A DNA stretch of 64,000 nt, from assembly GCF_014356525.2 (NCBI RefSeq), contig NC_052510.1, forward strand, positions 59,321,274 to 59,385,273, written 5' to 3'. Positions 23,379 to 34,033 of the stretch are shown here, one piece after another (positions within the stretch are counted from its first letter, which is position 1; every line of letters starts with the position of its first letter). A program made the translations under genes and the position numbers. The notes beneath the pieces are model-generated. The model saw only the letters and a list, made by a program, of their open reading frames with translations, did not search any database and had not been told where the DNA came from. Origin of the DNA: Nilaparvata lugens. Lineage: Eukaryota; Arthropoda; Insecta; Hemiptera; Delphacidae.

Positions 23379-23988
23379 CTTCTTCTTCTTCTTTCAAGGA
23401 TTAGGCGTACACACCTGTTCCGGTTTCAAAGGATATAACTATTTACTCTACCATCTTTTCAGAGGTCTGCCTATATCCCTTCTACCGTAGGGTCTATATT
23501 TCATGACAGCCTTTGGTATCCTAGTATCTGGCATTCGTTCCACTTGGTTTTTCCAGTTCAATCTGTTTATTTCAAGTTGTGCAGCTAATGATGATATTCC
23601 TAACTCATTTCTAATGTCATCATTGCGGAATCTGTCTAACTTTGTACAACCTTTCACACTTCGAAGAAAACGCATCTCTGCAGCTTGAACTCTGCTTAAT
23701 GTTTTCTTCTTGTTAACCCAAGTTTCTGCTCCATACAATAATGTTGGTAGCGCCATCACTTTATAAAATTTTAATTGTGTCTCCTTCCTTGTTCTGTTTT
23801 TCAACCGGCGTTTTATTGTACCACATATTAGTAGAAATCTATTCAGTTTCAGATCCACATTATTATCAAATCCATATGTGATCTCAACACCCAGGTACTT
23901 GAAATAGGACACTTGTTCGAGTAAATAATCCAGCATTATTTTGGTCCTGACAGGTGATTTGCCGCAGAATGCCATTGTTTTGGTTTTA
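23379..23988 (-). pseudogene. LINE RT C-terminal fragment (RTE/APE-type)
   Basis: The minus-strand frame from about 23985 to 23448 encodes the end of a reverse transcriptase: FKYLGVEITY, then ALPTLLYGAETW, RVQAAEMRFLRSVKG, RLNWKNQVERMPDTRIPK and a final GRPLKRW. These are typical of the thumb and C-terminal region of endonuclease-type LINEs, probably RTE-like. The catalytic FADD part is missing through 5' truncation. The 3' tail is (GAA)n on the minus strand. It sits in the right foldback arm between ATGAATTAAT and ATGAATAAT, an imperfect target duplication. The first 14 residues of the open frame come from the host element. Confidence 0.75.
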
Positions 23989-24050
23989 ATGAATAATTTT
24001 CGAATAAATAAAAGTGGTATTGACAATATCAAAGTCTTACTCTTTCAATT

Positions 24051-24802
24051 ATTGATTACTTGACCCTCAATTATTGTTTGAATTGCGAATCTTTTTTTTT
24101 GAGGATACGCGTACTTGAGAGAGTATCTCTTCAGTACCTCTTCACAATCAGCATATTTCAAATAAGAAGCATTAGTGTTATGTATAGGGAACGCCAACAG
24201 TTTAAAGTGAATATAGGCTCTGAAGAGCGAAGGCGTCTATGAACTGAGGACTCCAATAAGATAAGAGTTGTAATCCAGAATAGAGAAACTTTTTTTGGCT
24301 CTAGACTTGGAAGGAAAAAAAGTTGAAAGACGATAATGAAAAGACACGCTATCTCAGTGAAGACACCATCTGTCGTCACGGACGCTATTTCTACTCTCTC
24401 GCTCTCTCTCTCGGTCTTTCTCCACGACTGAACTGATAACAACTGGTAAGGGGTGAGAGAAAGAAAAAGATAGTTTAAGAGAGAAGAGAGTGAGAGGGTG
24501 TGAGAGAGAGAGAGAGCTGCTACATGTTGTCTCGTGTAAATTGCAAGTGACACTTTCATTTCCTCTTCAAATGCTAGCTGGCAAACCCGGAAGGTTACCA
24601 GTAGTACACTCTGGAAACAGAGTAACATGCTGGAAACCAATAAGGAGAAAAATAAGGAGAGAAAAAAGGGAAGAAAAATGAGAAAATGGAGGCACAAACA
24701 GCTTGCAATTAAGTACTCAGTGCTCAGCCACATTTAAGTGGCAATAGTGAACTAAATTTGGATTCTCTTCTACTTGGGATGTGTGCAGAGAGAGAGAGAG
24801 AG
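24051..24802. other. No gene; GAGA-rich segments
   Basis: CT/GA-rich stretches near 24390-24520 generate long but compositional frames on the minus strand. No domain or element end is seen. Confidence 0.4.
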
Positions 24803-24925
24803 TGATGATTGATTGATTATATGCCTCTATTAGGGCGGAGTTAGGACTCCTGGTCCTCTCTGCCACACAACCCTTCATAAAATAAGAGATAATTACATAA
24901 GAATACGAAAATAATATATTACATA
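24803..24925 (-). mobile_element. LINE 3' tail fragment
   Basis: GATTGATTGATTATATGCC followed by GGCGGAGTTAGGACTCCTGG is the reverse complement of a LINE terminus whose tail is (ATCA)n. A close relative with (GATT)n is at 47705-47785. It is non-coding. Confidence 0.5.
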
Positions 24926-24960
24926 CTAGCAGGGTACCCGTGCTTCGCTACGGGAATTAA
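24926..24960 (-). mobile_element. Helitron 3' terminus (solo end)
   Basis: On the minus strand, CCCGTAGCGAAGCACGGG forms a hairpin, followed by TACCCTG and the terminal CTAG next to T. This is the Helitron 3' architecture, and its family differs from the two complete copies. I could not find a matching 5' TC end to the right, so the element may be truncated. Confidence 0.5.
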
Positions 24961-26045
24961 AATATAAAATTATTTTTGTGAAACATTTATAATCTAAATC
25001 CTACCAAAATTGTTATAATCGTTTTTGAGATTAGGCCACAACTTGGCATGAAAATTATTGAGTCAAATTATTCAAATAATTAATTGATGTGTTGGAAGTG
25101 CTCTGTAGAAGAGTAGTCTAATTGCAGCGAATTTTGTAGGATATGAGGCGGGGCTTAAGATTCGCCCTCGACTTTATTCATTGGCAATTAATATTTCACG
25201 TTCACAGTTATTAAATTAGCAGTGATCATGTTATTTTTGCTTTGGCAATTAAAGATTAAATTCCAAATTAGGTTGATTCGGAATTTGATGACTCTGGTAT
25301 CCATGGATATTTTGCTTGTATCCATGGATCAATTCTGGAATTTTTGGCATAGCCTGTCGCTTACTTTTTATTTCACTCATCCAAATGTGTAAAAGCAGCC
25401 AATCCACTGATTCTTTCTTACATGGAAGTCCATTCATACATAAGAGTCCATTCATAATAGTATAACATTTATTGTAGCTGATTTCACATGTCCTAAACTC
25501 TACAATCATAAATATTAAAGTGGGATCATTTTAATGTGAATTTGCATAAATCTGAATAGAGTTTATTCAATCGCTTTGATTATTGACTACCATTATATGA
25601 TTTCTTTCTTTGATCTTAACTTGAAACTAAAAGCTTAGGGATGGGAATTAATTTGAATATCTATTCTAGTAGTTCAGTGAACAGTAGACCTTGCGCAGTT
25701 ATAAAACACAGCATTCTCTGTCCATACTGTTCATCAGAGTAAACTCTGTCCTGTCCTGTTGTGTCAGCGAGATATCGGTGTAAAAACGACTAAAAATGGC
25801 TGTTCGGGTTGGTGTATCCACAATGCTAATCATCTGTTGTAAACAACTTCTATAATCGGAAGCTAACCTAGTTGAATCACAGAAAGGTGGAGAGAAAATA
25901 CTGTGTTACTTTGAGTTATCAATTGCATGCGTCATTGCATGCAATTAATAATCCACTCCACAACTGATTTGTGATGAATAGATCATGTAGTCAGATTTTT
26001 ACGTTCATATTAAAGTATGAAAGAGGCTCCTTTTCCTTCTATATT

Positions 26046-26214
26046 CAATCAATCAATCAATTTTCATTCAATTCAACACAATATACATAAAATAAATCAA
26101 AATACAAAAAATCACAATCAAAAATACATATAATAAAACGACAAAAACAGGCTTTATGGTGGGGTGTACCGGAAAGAAAGAAAGGAAGAAAAATACCTAG
26201 CCAACTATTGTTGG
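26046..26214 (-). mobile_element. 169-bp LINE tail with 7-bp target duplication
   Basis: Flanked by CTATATT at 26039-26045 and 26215-26221. It starts with CAATCAATCAATCAA, the reverse of a (TTGA)n tail, and is AT-rich and non-coding. Removing it restores the left arm of foldback A as seen in copies 1 and 3. It is a strongly 5'-truncated retrotransposition. Confidence 0.75.
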
Positions 26215-26669
26215 CTATATTATCCTTAGAATGAAAATTCCAAAAAAAACCTAATATATAAGTCGACGCGCAATTCAAAAAGGAACATACCTGTCAAATT
26301 TCATGAAAATCTATTTCCGCGTTTCGCCGTAAATGCAGAACCAGGCACGGCCCTAGGGACTTTGCCGCCCTGGGCGAGATCGGCAACTGCCGCCCCCCCC
26401 CCCGCAAGTATCCCGTCTTTAATTGTTGATCCCGGGTTCCACCCGTCCTTGAGCGATCGCCTAACGCCGGTTACACATTGGGCGGTAATTTCGCCGTCGC
26501 CGCCGTTCGAGCAGTAATCTATGAACTTGAATGGAAGCTTACACACTGGGCGGCAGAAACGCCGCGCGGCTATATTGCCGTTGGCGGCAGCTGTGCAGCC
26601 GTCCACTGCCACTGCGGCTGGCGGTGTTTTGCTGCTCTTGTCTACGCAGTGGCGTACGTGACAAAATGG

Positions 26670-28352
26670 GCGTTAACACAAAATTACAAAAAAAATTACA
26701 AATTGTTTTTATTCTGATTCAAAAATCAAATACATACAAAATTTCAAATACATCAAACATCAAAAATGGAAATAAAATACAAAGTGCACTGAAGAAATTG
26801 TATAAAATATAATTTATGTAATAAGGCATTCTACGTGTATGATGTATTATGAAAAAAAACAACGCTTTTTTGAAACAGAATATTTCTAGCTTGCTGTAAG
26901 CATAAAATGCTTAACGCGTGCAAGCAGGAGTGCTTATACTATAATTGAATAAAATCAGAAAGAAGAAAAAAAAAATTTTTTTTGGGCAAGAAAAAAATGA
27001 AAACACACACTCACACATTCACTCACCTCTCATACATTTCCAGTTTGGGCATAATTACTTTTTGATATGATTTTCAACAACTATAATAATTATTATGTCG
27101 AAAACTAAGAAAGAATAAAAAACATGTGTTCTAAACAATCAGGCAAGATATTTCTAAGCCATTTAAGAATGTAATATTTGAACATTTTCCTATTATCAAT
27201 TCTCTTTGCCTCAAAAGGTAAATTATTGAAAATTTCGGACCTAGAAATACAAACGATTTCTGGAAACAAGTGGTATATGACCTGGGAAGCCTTAGCAGAT
27301 CAGAAGTGACTCTCCTAGTTTGATAATTTGTTCTCTCCCTGAAAAGTGCCTGACCACTGTTTCCAGACATTACAAAGAATAGGTATAAAACTTTGAAAAC
27401 ATATATGTATCTTAGAGGCAAGCATTTTATATCTTGAAAAAGGGGAAAGGCATGTTCATATCTTCCTGATTTTTTAACAGCTCTGACAATAGATTTTTGT
27501 AAGGTTATAAGTGGTCTCAAGTGGGTAATGTAAGTAGAGCCCCAACAACTTATTCCATAATTCAGTTTTGAGTCAACAAGAGCAAAGTATAACTGTCTAA
27601 GAATGGTGGTTGGAAGAATCTTATTTAGAAAATAGAATTTTCTCAGGATATGTAAAAGATAATTTTTAACATAACGTATGTGTAGAGACCAGGTAAGCTT
27701 CTCATCTACTGTAACACCTAAATATTTGATGGAGTCAATTTGCGTGACAACTTGACAGTTACAATTATTCCGCAAACAATCAACGTGGAACTTCAAACCA
27801 GATGGTAAATTCCAGCTTGACGACAGTGTGAACAGAATATACTTGGTCTTTGACAGGTTAAGAGACAGATTATTGTGTTTGAACCACAACAACAACCTAT
27901 CAACATCAGTCTGCATCACACTCTCCAAGTCCAAACCATCCAACCCACAATATGCAAAAGCAGTGTCATCTGCGAATGACACTGGCACACCATTGTAGTT
28001 ACATGAGAAAAGGTCATTTATGAATACAAGAAATAGGATTGGCCCAAGGACCGATCCTTGTGGTACACCACAATCTACTACCTGGACCTCACTCTTCACA
28101 CCTCCTACGACAACATATTGCACCCTTTCTTTCAAATAGGATGAAAACCACATATGTGCAACACCTCTGATACCAGCATTATATAGTTTGTCCAGCAGAA
28201 TTGTGTGGCTTACTGTGTCGAATGCCTTTTTTATATCCAGGAATAATCCTGCAACACAGTTCGCTGGTCTGGAGTTAATGCCAGAATATATAGCTGTCAT
28301 GAAAGTATGAAGAGCCATCTCCGTATTCATCAACTCACGAAAACACATTTGG
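26670..28352 (-). mobile_element. 5'-truncated LINE inside the Harbinger-like element
   Basis: Minus-strand RT coding sequence starts abruptly at the junction near 28352 (TTGGCGG). It is followed by a 3' UTR running down to an AT-rich end near 26670. Coding sequence is at 27131-28348. It is the innermost layer of the nest. Left-boundary precision is about 50 bases. Confidence 0.65.
27131..28348 (-). CDS. LINE reverse transcriptase fragment, open frame
   Basis: A 405-residue open frame covers the RT from within the fingers to the C terminus. Visible motifs are KAFDTVSH (residues 41-48, first catalytic Asp), GVPQGSVLGPILFLVFIND (94-112) and SFADDTAFAY (124-133, catalytic Asp pair). These are followed by YLGVTVDEKLTW and the thumb. 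Downstream LNYGISCWGSTY and RAVKKSGRYEHAFPLF resemble Jockey/CR1-supergroup LINEs of the same type as LINE B and D in this window. The endonuclease and RT N terminus are lost by 5' truncation. No internal stop exists, so the insertion is fairly young. The true start codon is missing, and the Met used is internal. Confidence 0.85.
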   Translation of the reverse strand: MCFRELMNTEMALHTFMTAIYSGINSRPANCVAGLFLDIKKAFDTVSHTILLDKLYNAGIRGVAHMWFSSYLKERVQYVVVGGVKSEVQVVDCGVPQGSVLGPILFLVFINDLFSCNYNGVPVSFADDTAFAYCGLDGLDLESVMQTDVDRLLLWFKHNNLSLNLSKTKYILFTLSSSWNLPSGLKFHVDCLRNNCNCQVVTQIDSIKYLGVTVDEKLTWSLHIRYVKNYLLHILRKFYFLNKILPTTILRQLYFALVDSKLNYGISCWGSTYITHLRPLITLQKSIVRAVKKSGRYEHAFPLFQDIKCLPLRYIYVFKVLYLFFVMSGNSGQALFRERTNYQTRRVTSDLLRLPRSYTTCFQKSFVFLGPKFSIIYLLRQRELIIGKCSNITFLNGLEISCLIV

Positions 28353-28514
28353 CGGTTGTCTACCGTCGCCGCTGATCAGTCGTCTTTCCCAGTTGCTCCA
28401 AGTCAGAGGTCTTTGAAAATCAGCATTTTAATTTGTGTCTTGTTGTAAAGTTTGTTAGTTGTTTATAACATTTATTTATTGTTTTAAGTGTTTGTAGTTG
28501 ATGAGTGTGAGAAA

Positions 28515-28718
28515 ATGAGTAAGTTAATAGACAATGAGTTGTTAATATCATTTGTAGAACAGAGGCCAGTTTTGTGGGACCAAACCCTCGACATATTTAA
28601 GGATCGAGATGCAACAAGGAATGCGTGGAAGGAAGTGTGTATGGAGATTAAGAGGGATTTTGAAACTCTGTATGACAAGAAAAAAACTGTAATATGTTGT
28701 ATATCGCTGTCGATTTAA
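28515..28718 (+). pseudogene. MADF-domain protein remnant (Harbinger partner)
   Basis: The encoded LIDNELLISFVEQRPVLWDQ, then KDRDATRNAWKEVCMEIK, is the first two thirds of a MADF (Myb/SANT-like) DNA-binding domain: the LI..V..RP.LWD start and the AWKEV helix. In PIF/Harbinger elements such a protein helps target the transposase to the ends. The frame leaves the domain after DFETLYDKKK and stops at 28716-28718, by decay or at an unrecognised intron. Met 28515 is the likely start. An upstream in-frame Met (28488) adds nine residues. Confidence 0.6.
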
Positions 28719-29823
28719 TAAAAACGTTCATTTCAATGAATCCAAGCAAGGCGATTTCTCTGCTGTCTTCTTTTCCTTCGACGGCACAACAAACGTGGTA
28801 AAAGTTGTTGCCTTTCCATTTTAAGTTTAACACTTAATAATATATACTTTTGGAAAATGTTTAAAATACAATTAACTGAACACTCATGAAACAGTGAAGT
28901 CACAACACATTTGCGATGAAGAACTACAACAATTATTTTGGCTACTGATCATACGATCATACGATCATACTGATCATATTTTGCCGCTCGATGTTTGGCG
29001 GTATTTTTTCCGCTGAATGTGTAAGCTTGACTTTTTTTCGAGGCTGCGACGGCAGTTTCGCCGCCGCGGCAGAAACCGCCCAGTGTGTAACCAGCGTTAC
29101 TATTGTGTCTCCGCTGTGATGCGACACCAGAGAGTCTCAGTAAACTCTAAAAAATTATGTTTAACACTAGTTATTGACATTTAAACAAATATTTGACAAT
29201 TATAAATATTGGGGAACAGTAAAGTCCAGTCAATATAGACATAAAAATGGGGGGTTGCTTGCAATTTATATCGTAGTTCTGATTTTTTAATATTTTATTT
29301 GGATACATGAGACAGGTTCAGAACCAAATTCTTCATGTAAAATTCCCTTGTGCTAATACAGAGTGGCCCAAAAAGTTCGTATTTTAGGTTCATTTTCCAG
29401 TTTTCAGCTATTTCCGGCAAAATCAGTGATCGGACAGAAAAATTTGCTCTTGCCTTTTTTAAGATCATAAAATTCTGAATGAAATGAGATCATTCGGAAC
29501 TCTCTATCTCCAATGAGTACTGAGCTATGATTTTTCAAATATGAGTGATATTTTAAGGAAAAAAATCAATTTTGATCATATTTAGTATTTTATCAACAAT
29601 ATATCCCGATTACAATCTAGATGTAAAATTCAAAATCCCTCTGGGCATTTTTAGCTTCAACCATCATCACCATCTATATTGTCCTCACAGTGATATTTCG
29701 CACAATGATATAAGCTCTTGAGATCATGTTCTATGAGAATCAACCGTTAGTTGCACTTCATTTCAGTATTTCCTAGTGGAGAGGCGCGCGAGGACACGAT
29801 CAAGGATCGCTTAAGGATCAAGC

Positions 29824-30277
29824 TATCAAAATGAAAAAGTTTTCTTTTTTCAATCATTACTTTCTGAGACATGAGCGCCTAAAGTTTAAAATTTTGGGAC
29901 AGAAAATTTCAAATTCGGTACGAGATGAATCCATAAAATTCAAAGGATAAATTCTTCATGGTATTTTTGATTTAATAAAACAAAAATTTTCTGAAAATAT
30001 CAATTTTTGAGAAAGTTTTCCAATTTACTAAAAATGACCAAAAATAGTGTTGAGTTTTTTTTTTAAATTGAATAACTTTTTCAAAAATTGATATTTTCAG
30101 AAAATGTTTCAAAATTTTCTTGTTTTATTCAATCAACAATACCATGAAGAATTTATCTCTTACCGAATTTGAAATGTCCTGTCCCAAAAATTTAAACTTT
30201 AGCCGTTCATATCTCAAAAAGTAATGATTGGAAGAAAATGTTTTCCTAAGAAAACTTTTTCATTTTGATATATACCG
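29824..30277. repeat. Long inverted repeat inside the hAT-like element
   Basis: TATCAAAATGAAAAAGTTTTC on the left is inverted at the right end (GAAAACTTTTTCATTTTGATA). Inner pairs include TCTGAAAATATCAATTTTTG with CAAAAATTGATATTTTCAGA. The arms are about 190 bases with several indels. It may be an inserted MITE. A sequence of the type TACAGAGTGGCCCAAAAAGT lies upstream at 29358. Confidence 0.65.
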
Positions 30278-31719
30278 GTACAAATCGAAAAACTTTGAAA
30301 AATATCACCAGTACAAGAAAGTTTATTTTTAGCCTTTGCACAGCCTTAAGACGTACACTGCAACATAGTATTAGGCCTACTTAACTTGCTAAGTAATTAG
30401 AACTACAATTTCTACAAGTTTGTTTAACACACCTGTTTAATTAAGTAGAACTCGTCTGACCTTTGCAATTCCTTCACCAATTCTTCAAGATCTGGGGACT
30501 GAACTATTTTATGTTCGCTAGACCACTCAGACGTTCCTGGGACATTGTTGATCTTAGAAAAGTCTTCATTAGCTCGAGGTTGAAAAACTTCTTATATAAT
30601 TTTACCATTCACATTTGAAATTATGAATTTATTATTTATTTGTATTATAAAATTTTCCGTTCCTTTAAATTTGCCGCCCCCAAAACCTGCCGCCCTCTGC
30701 GGCCGCCCGGTCCGCCCACCCCTGGGGCCGGGCCTGTGCAGAACATATAAACATATGGACATATGAACATAAATACCTAGAGAGGAATGCGAAACCGTCG
30801 ACTTGAATCTTGGACCTCACTCCGCTCGGTCAATTATCCAATATCCTCCTAAGTCCTAGGCAGCACTCACCCCCTGACCACTCTCCTTGTGCACACACCC
30901 TTAGAGACACTCTACCCAATAGAGAATAGTGAGTCTATATTTTCACTACTCTATAATTGACCGAGCGAAGTGAGGTCTAAGACTCAAGTCAATGGTTTTG
31001 CATTTCTCTTTATGTTCATATGTTAATATTTATGATTATATTTATGTTCCGCATTTACAGCGAGACACGGCAATAGGTTTTCATGAAATTTGACAGGTAT
31101 GTTCATTTTTTAATTTCGCGCCGACGTATATATAAGGTTTTTAAAAATGTTGCAAAATGGTTTTTAAGGATAATAAAGAAGGAAAAGGAGTCTCCTTTGA
31201 ACGCCAATATTACCTTAAATTCATACTATAGAATAAAATTATTCATCATAAATCAGCTGCCGAGTGTATTATTAATTGCATGCAATGACACATGCTATTA
31301 ATTTCTCAATGTAACTTGGTAATAAATCGGCTGTCGTGTGGACTATTAATTGCATGCAATGTTCATGCACTATTAATTGCATGCAATTAATAACTAAAGA
31401 ATATAATATTTTCTCTTGAGCTAAAAAAAAAAGGCTCTAGAACTAACAAAGAGAGATTCATGCAGGACACATTTCTCTAATTTGGGTATACTCACCCTTC
31501 CATCTCTCTTCATTTATTCCAATTTGATTTACGTCGAGGAAAACCCAGAAAAATTTTCCATTCATGAAGACTTCCATGCATGTAATACCAGGAACAGAAG
31601 AAAAATTGCCTCAAAACAACGTTAGTAGACAGAACTGTCTACTAACTTTGGCCTCAAACAACCAGGAATCTGCCTCCAAACAAATTTAAGAGAGTTATAA
31701 TACAGTTATCTGAAAAATA

Positions 31720-31975
31720 TAATTATTATTTAACGAAAATCCTAAATAAATGCTGTAAAATCACCCCGAAGACCTCTGCAACTGCAGACATTGACAACAG
31801 GGTTAACAGCTAGATGGAGATTCGATGAGAACTACTATCCAAAAATTATTTGCCAGCCCGGGAATCGAACCCAGTACCTCCCAATTGCTAGTCAGGAATG
31901 CTTACCCTTACACCAAACTGACAATCTCTAACTAGCAGCGCTCATTTTATACGAAGCCATAGCGGCCAAGCAATG
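31720..31975 (-). mobile_element. tRNA-derived SINE-I, near full length
   Basis: Read on the minus strand: A box TGGTGTAAGGG (31905-31915), B box GGTTCGATTCC (31861-31871), T-arm pairing GGGTTCGATTCCCGGGC, then a body with CCATCTAGCTGTT, GCAGAGGTCTTCGGGG and an AT-rich tail (AATAATTATT). It is the best-preserved head of the family. The family's other pieces lie at 1812, 9838, 39030 and 39893. Confidence 0.75.
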
Positions 31976-32410
31976 CATTCTCTATTTAATTCCATCTGTA
32001 TCTGAAAAATAATGCCTTTCACTCACTAGAGGAATATCTAAATACCTAACTTGAATTTGATGCTTTATCATGTATGATTTTCTATCCAATTGTGTCTACT
32101 TTTGAAATGTATGTATTATGACTCGCCTAATGCTATAATTATTGTAGCCTGATGGTTAATAAATCGAATCTTGGATCTTGAATCGACTTTTATCTGCTTT
32201 CAACTCGGGCTGACCTGTTGCCAGTATGTTTTGAAGGAGATTAGCTTTTGATGTTAGCATTTTTGATACACCAACCTCAACAGCCATTAGCCGTTTTCAC
32301 ACCGATATCTTGCCGACACGTCATACAGAAAGGATTTACTCTGATGTTCAGTGTAAGAGGAGGCTATGGTTTATAACTGCGCGAGGTCTACTGTTCACAG
32401 AACTACTAGT

Positions 32411-33435
32411 ACAACTATAAGTTACATATTATCAATCTGACGTTCTTTTTTCATCGGTAACAGAATGAATCAATAAGATTCCTTCAACTCTATATTATAA
32501 TATTCAATCGAGTGTTTCGTGTTCTCTGTGTTCAAGGGCTCGCCGTAGTTTTTCTCCAAAATCCGACCAACTGGCGGGAATGATGCTGGAACTGGAGCCA
32601 CGTGGCTGGAGCCTGGAGGGAATCGGAGCCGCTGTGAAGTTCTCCAGAAAGAGCACACTGTATCAACTTTGCTGGACTAATAGATGACAAGACTATTGAA
32701 GAAGGGCCCCTAAAACAAACACGATCAAGTTCGGAACCGTTAAGAAAAAGGGCCTATCATGTTACTTGAGTTTCTTTCCAAGTGCGGGGGGAAAGCATCC
32801 CTAGAAGGGGTGGGAGTAGCCTGGATATATGTATGGATCAGGGGTTGAAACACCCTTGATATGTGAGTTTTGCTTCAGGTCTGTTTCAAGAGCCTTAAGT
32901 GGTTGTGCACGCGTCCGTGTGTGGTTGTGTGTGTGTGAGGAAATTTCCCAGATACTTGATACACTCGTTAAGAGCTTCCACTTTTGAGAGTTGTAGGTGG
33001 AGAGAGAGAGAGCGAGTGAGGGAGAGGGACAGGCGTATTGCAATAGCTCAATCAGGGCGAACTCTGTTTGACCATCAGTAAGGGTGAATGGTCGACTGAA
33101 ATATTGAAAGGGGGTAAGTTCAGCCGAGTTCATTTCAAGCAGCGAATCCTTCAGTAGGCTGCTCGTAATAGAATGTAAGATTGAAGTGTATGCAGAGTTT
33201 GGATGGAGATTGGTTAACGAGTGGTTACATCAAACAAAAGTTTACGATGATGATGAAAATAATTATACATTGAAAATCTTTTGAATCCAATATCTGTCTT
33301 GTGAATTACGTTAACCGAGCTGTCATGCAATACTGCATGATAGATTTTTCCCCCAATTTGCAATCTTATCTTAATATATTCATTTATATAATTTCATTGA
33401 TGAATGAGGTAGTTCGTAGATTTCCGTTTCGTTAA
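32411..33435. other. No gene recognised
   Basis: Includes a moderate-GC stretch near 32530-32660 with a 62-codon minus frame, and GAGA-rich sequence near 33000. No domain, signal or repeat supports a call. Confidence 0.35.
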
Positions 33436-33600
33436 AATAATAATAATATCGTGTGACCTGGCTGGCTCAGGTCTGGTGTCAGAGCTGGTCGCAACTGATC
33501 AATTTCAGGGCCTCTGACATGACCTAACGACTGTTTTTTTAGGCAACCGGGACCGACGGCTTAACGTAAAAACACGGGAGCCCATCCGTTTTGTTGTAAG
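33436..33600 (-). mobile_element. SINE-II fragment (headless)
   Basis: AATAATAATAATATCGTGTG, GGCTCAGGTCTGGTGTCAGA, AACTGATCAATTTCAGGGCC and GACATGACCTAACGACTG form the reverse complement of the body of the SINE at 14519-14760. The tRNA-like head with A and B boxes is lost. Confidence 0.75.
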
Positions 33601-33944
33601 TAGCTAAACCAAAAACTATTCGTTTCAAAACTGCAACTGGAAACAATAGTCCTAATATTTAATAATAAGAATAAGATTTTTGAGATAAAAAAGTATCATG
33701 AACATTGATATAGCTTACTTAGACAAATTGATAAAAACAATATGAAAACATGTATAAGACTATCAATAGAAAGCTCATTGAAGTTCAAAATCAGAGATCA
33801 AACAGCCATATTTTGACCAGTGACAAGCTTGAAAGTAGCATCTTATAAAATTAGTAGAATTGATGGTGATATTGTGAAATCTCTCCATAATAAGAAAACA
33901 AAGATATTGTCAAATTTCACTAAAAATTTATTAAAAACTTTAAT

Positions 33945-33989
33945 ACAGAACCATGGTTTCACGTAGTTAACCAAAGCATCATCAGCTGT
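33945..33989 (-). ncRNA. Hammerhead-like motif, left arm
   Basis: On the minus strand: ACAG, CTGATGA, a stem II region, GAAA, CC-AT-GG, the triplet GTT and CTGT. Stem II is weaker than in the right arm, with one changed base. Confidence 0.55.
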
Positions 33990-34033
33990 ACTGAGGATTT
34001 CTTGATTTATAGGATTGATGAGGATTCCTCAGT

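Larger units (their letters stand above)
22541..24050. mobile_element. Foldback element with two hammerhead-like motifs
   Basis: The left arm (22541-22933) and right arm (23034-23378 plus 23989-24050) are inverted copies of about 400 bases around a 100-base centre. Ends are ATTGAAAGAATAAGACTTTG and CAAAGTCTTACTCTTTCAAT. Each arm holds a hammerhead-like motif pointing outward, and the right arm is split by an RT fragment. Paired, ribozyme-bearing terminal repeats resemble the inverted pseudo-LTR layout of Penelope-like elements. No Penelope RT or GIY-YIG domain is present, so it would be non-autonomous. Confidence 0.65.
26462..29099. mobile_element. PIF/Harbinger-like element with MADF remnant
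   Basis: Ends TAACGCCGGTTACACATTGG and, inverted, AACGCTGGTTACACACTGGG continue into subterminal CGGC-rich repeats (GGCGGCAGAAACGCCG and GCCGCGGCAGAAACCG). It lies wholly within the hAT-like element. It carries a short MADF-type gene, the usual partner of the Harbinger transposase. The DDE transposase itself is absent and a LINE occupies much of the interior. The target duplication is unclear because the ends themselves read TAACG...CGTTA. Confidence 0.6.
26342..30736. mobile_element. hAT-like DNA transposon, non-autonomous, containing further insertions
   Basis: A perfect 8-bp target duplication TGCAGAAC (26334-26341 and 30737-30744) flanks terminal inverted repeats CAGGCACGGCCCTAGGG and, reversed from the right, CAGGCCCGGCCCCAGGG. 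An 8-bp duplication with CAGG..CGGCCC ends is diagnostic of hAT. TTGCCGCCC/GCCGCCCCC blocks lie just inside both ends. Own sequence is about 1.76 kb (26342-26461 and 29100-30736). No BED zinc finger or hAT dimerisation domain is encoded, so it moved by a transposase in trans. Confidence 0.85.
25665..32410. mobile_element. Foldback repeat family A, copy 2, with nested insertions
   Basis: Outer ends are CTAGTAGTTCAGTGAACAG (25665) and its inverse CTGTTCACAGAACTACTAG (32410). The inner ends meet at ACTCCGCTCGGTCAATTAT (about 30823) and TTGACCGAGCGAAGTGAGG (about 30958). The left arm is 25665-26333 plus 30745-30840 after removal of the hAT-like insert. The right arm is 30950-31420 plus 32200-32410, separated by sequence that includes a SINE. 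Identity and order of blocks match copies at 1 and 45955. No transposase is seen. Confidence 0.7.

Noticed and set aside
24158..24733. 191-codon minus frame as a membrane protein
   Set aside because: Leu/Ser/Phe-rich translation of CT/GA-rich sequence, with no domain, start context or homologous pattern.
31855..31920. tRNA gene on the minus strand
   Set aside because: A and B boxes are good, but acceptor and anticodon stems do not form. The same head recurs with a fixed non-tRNA body, so it is a SINE.
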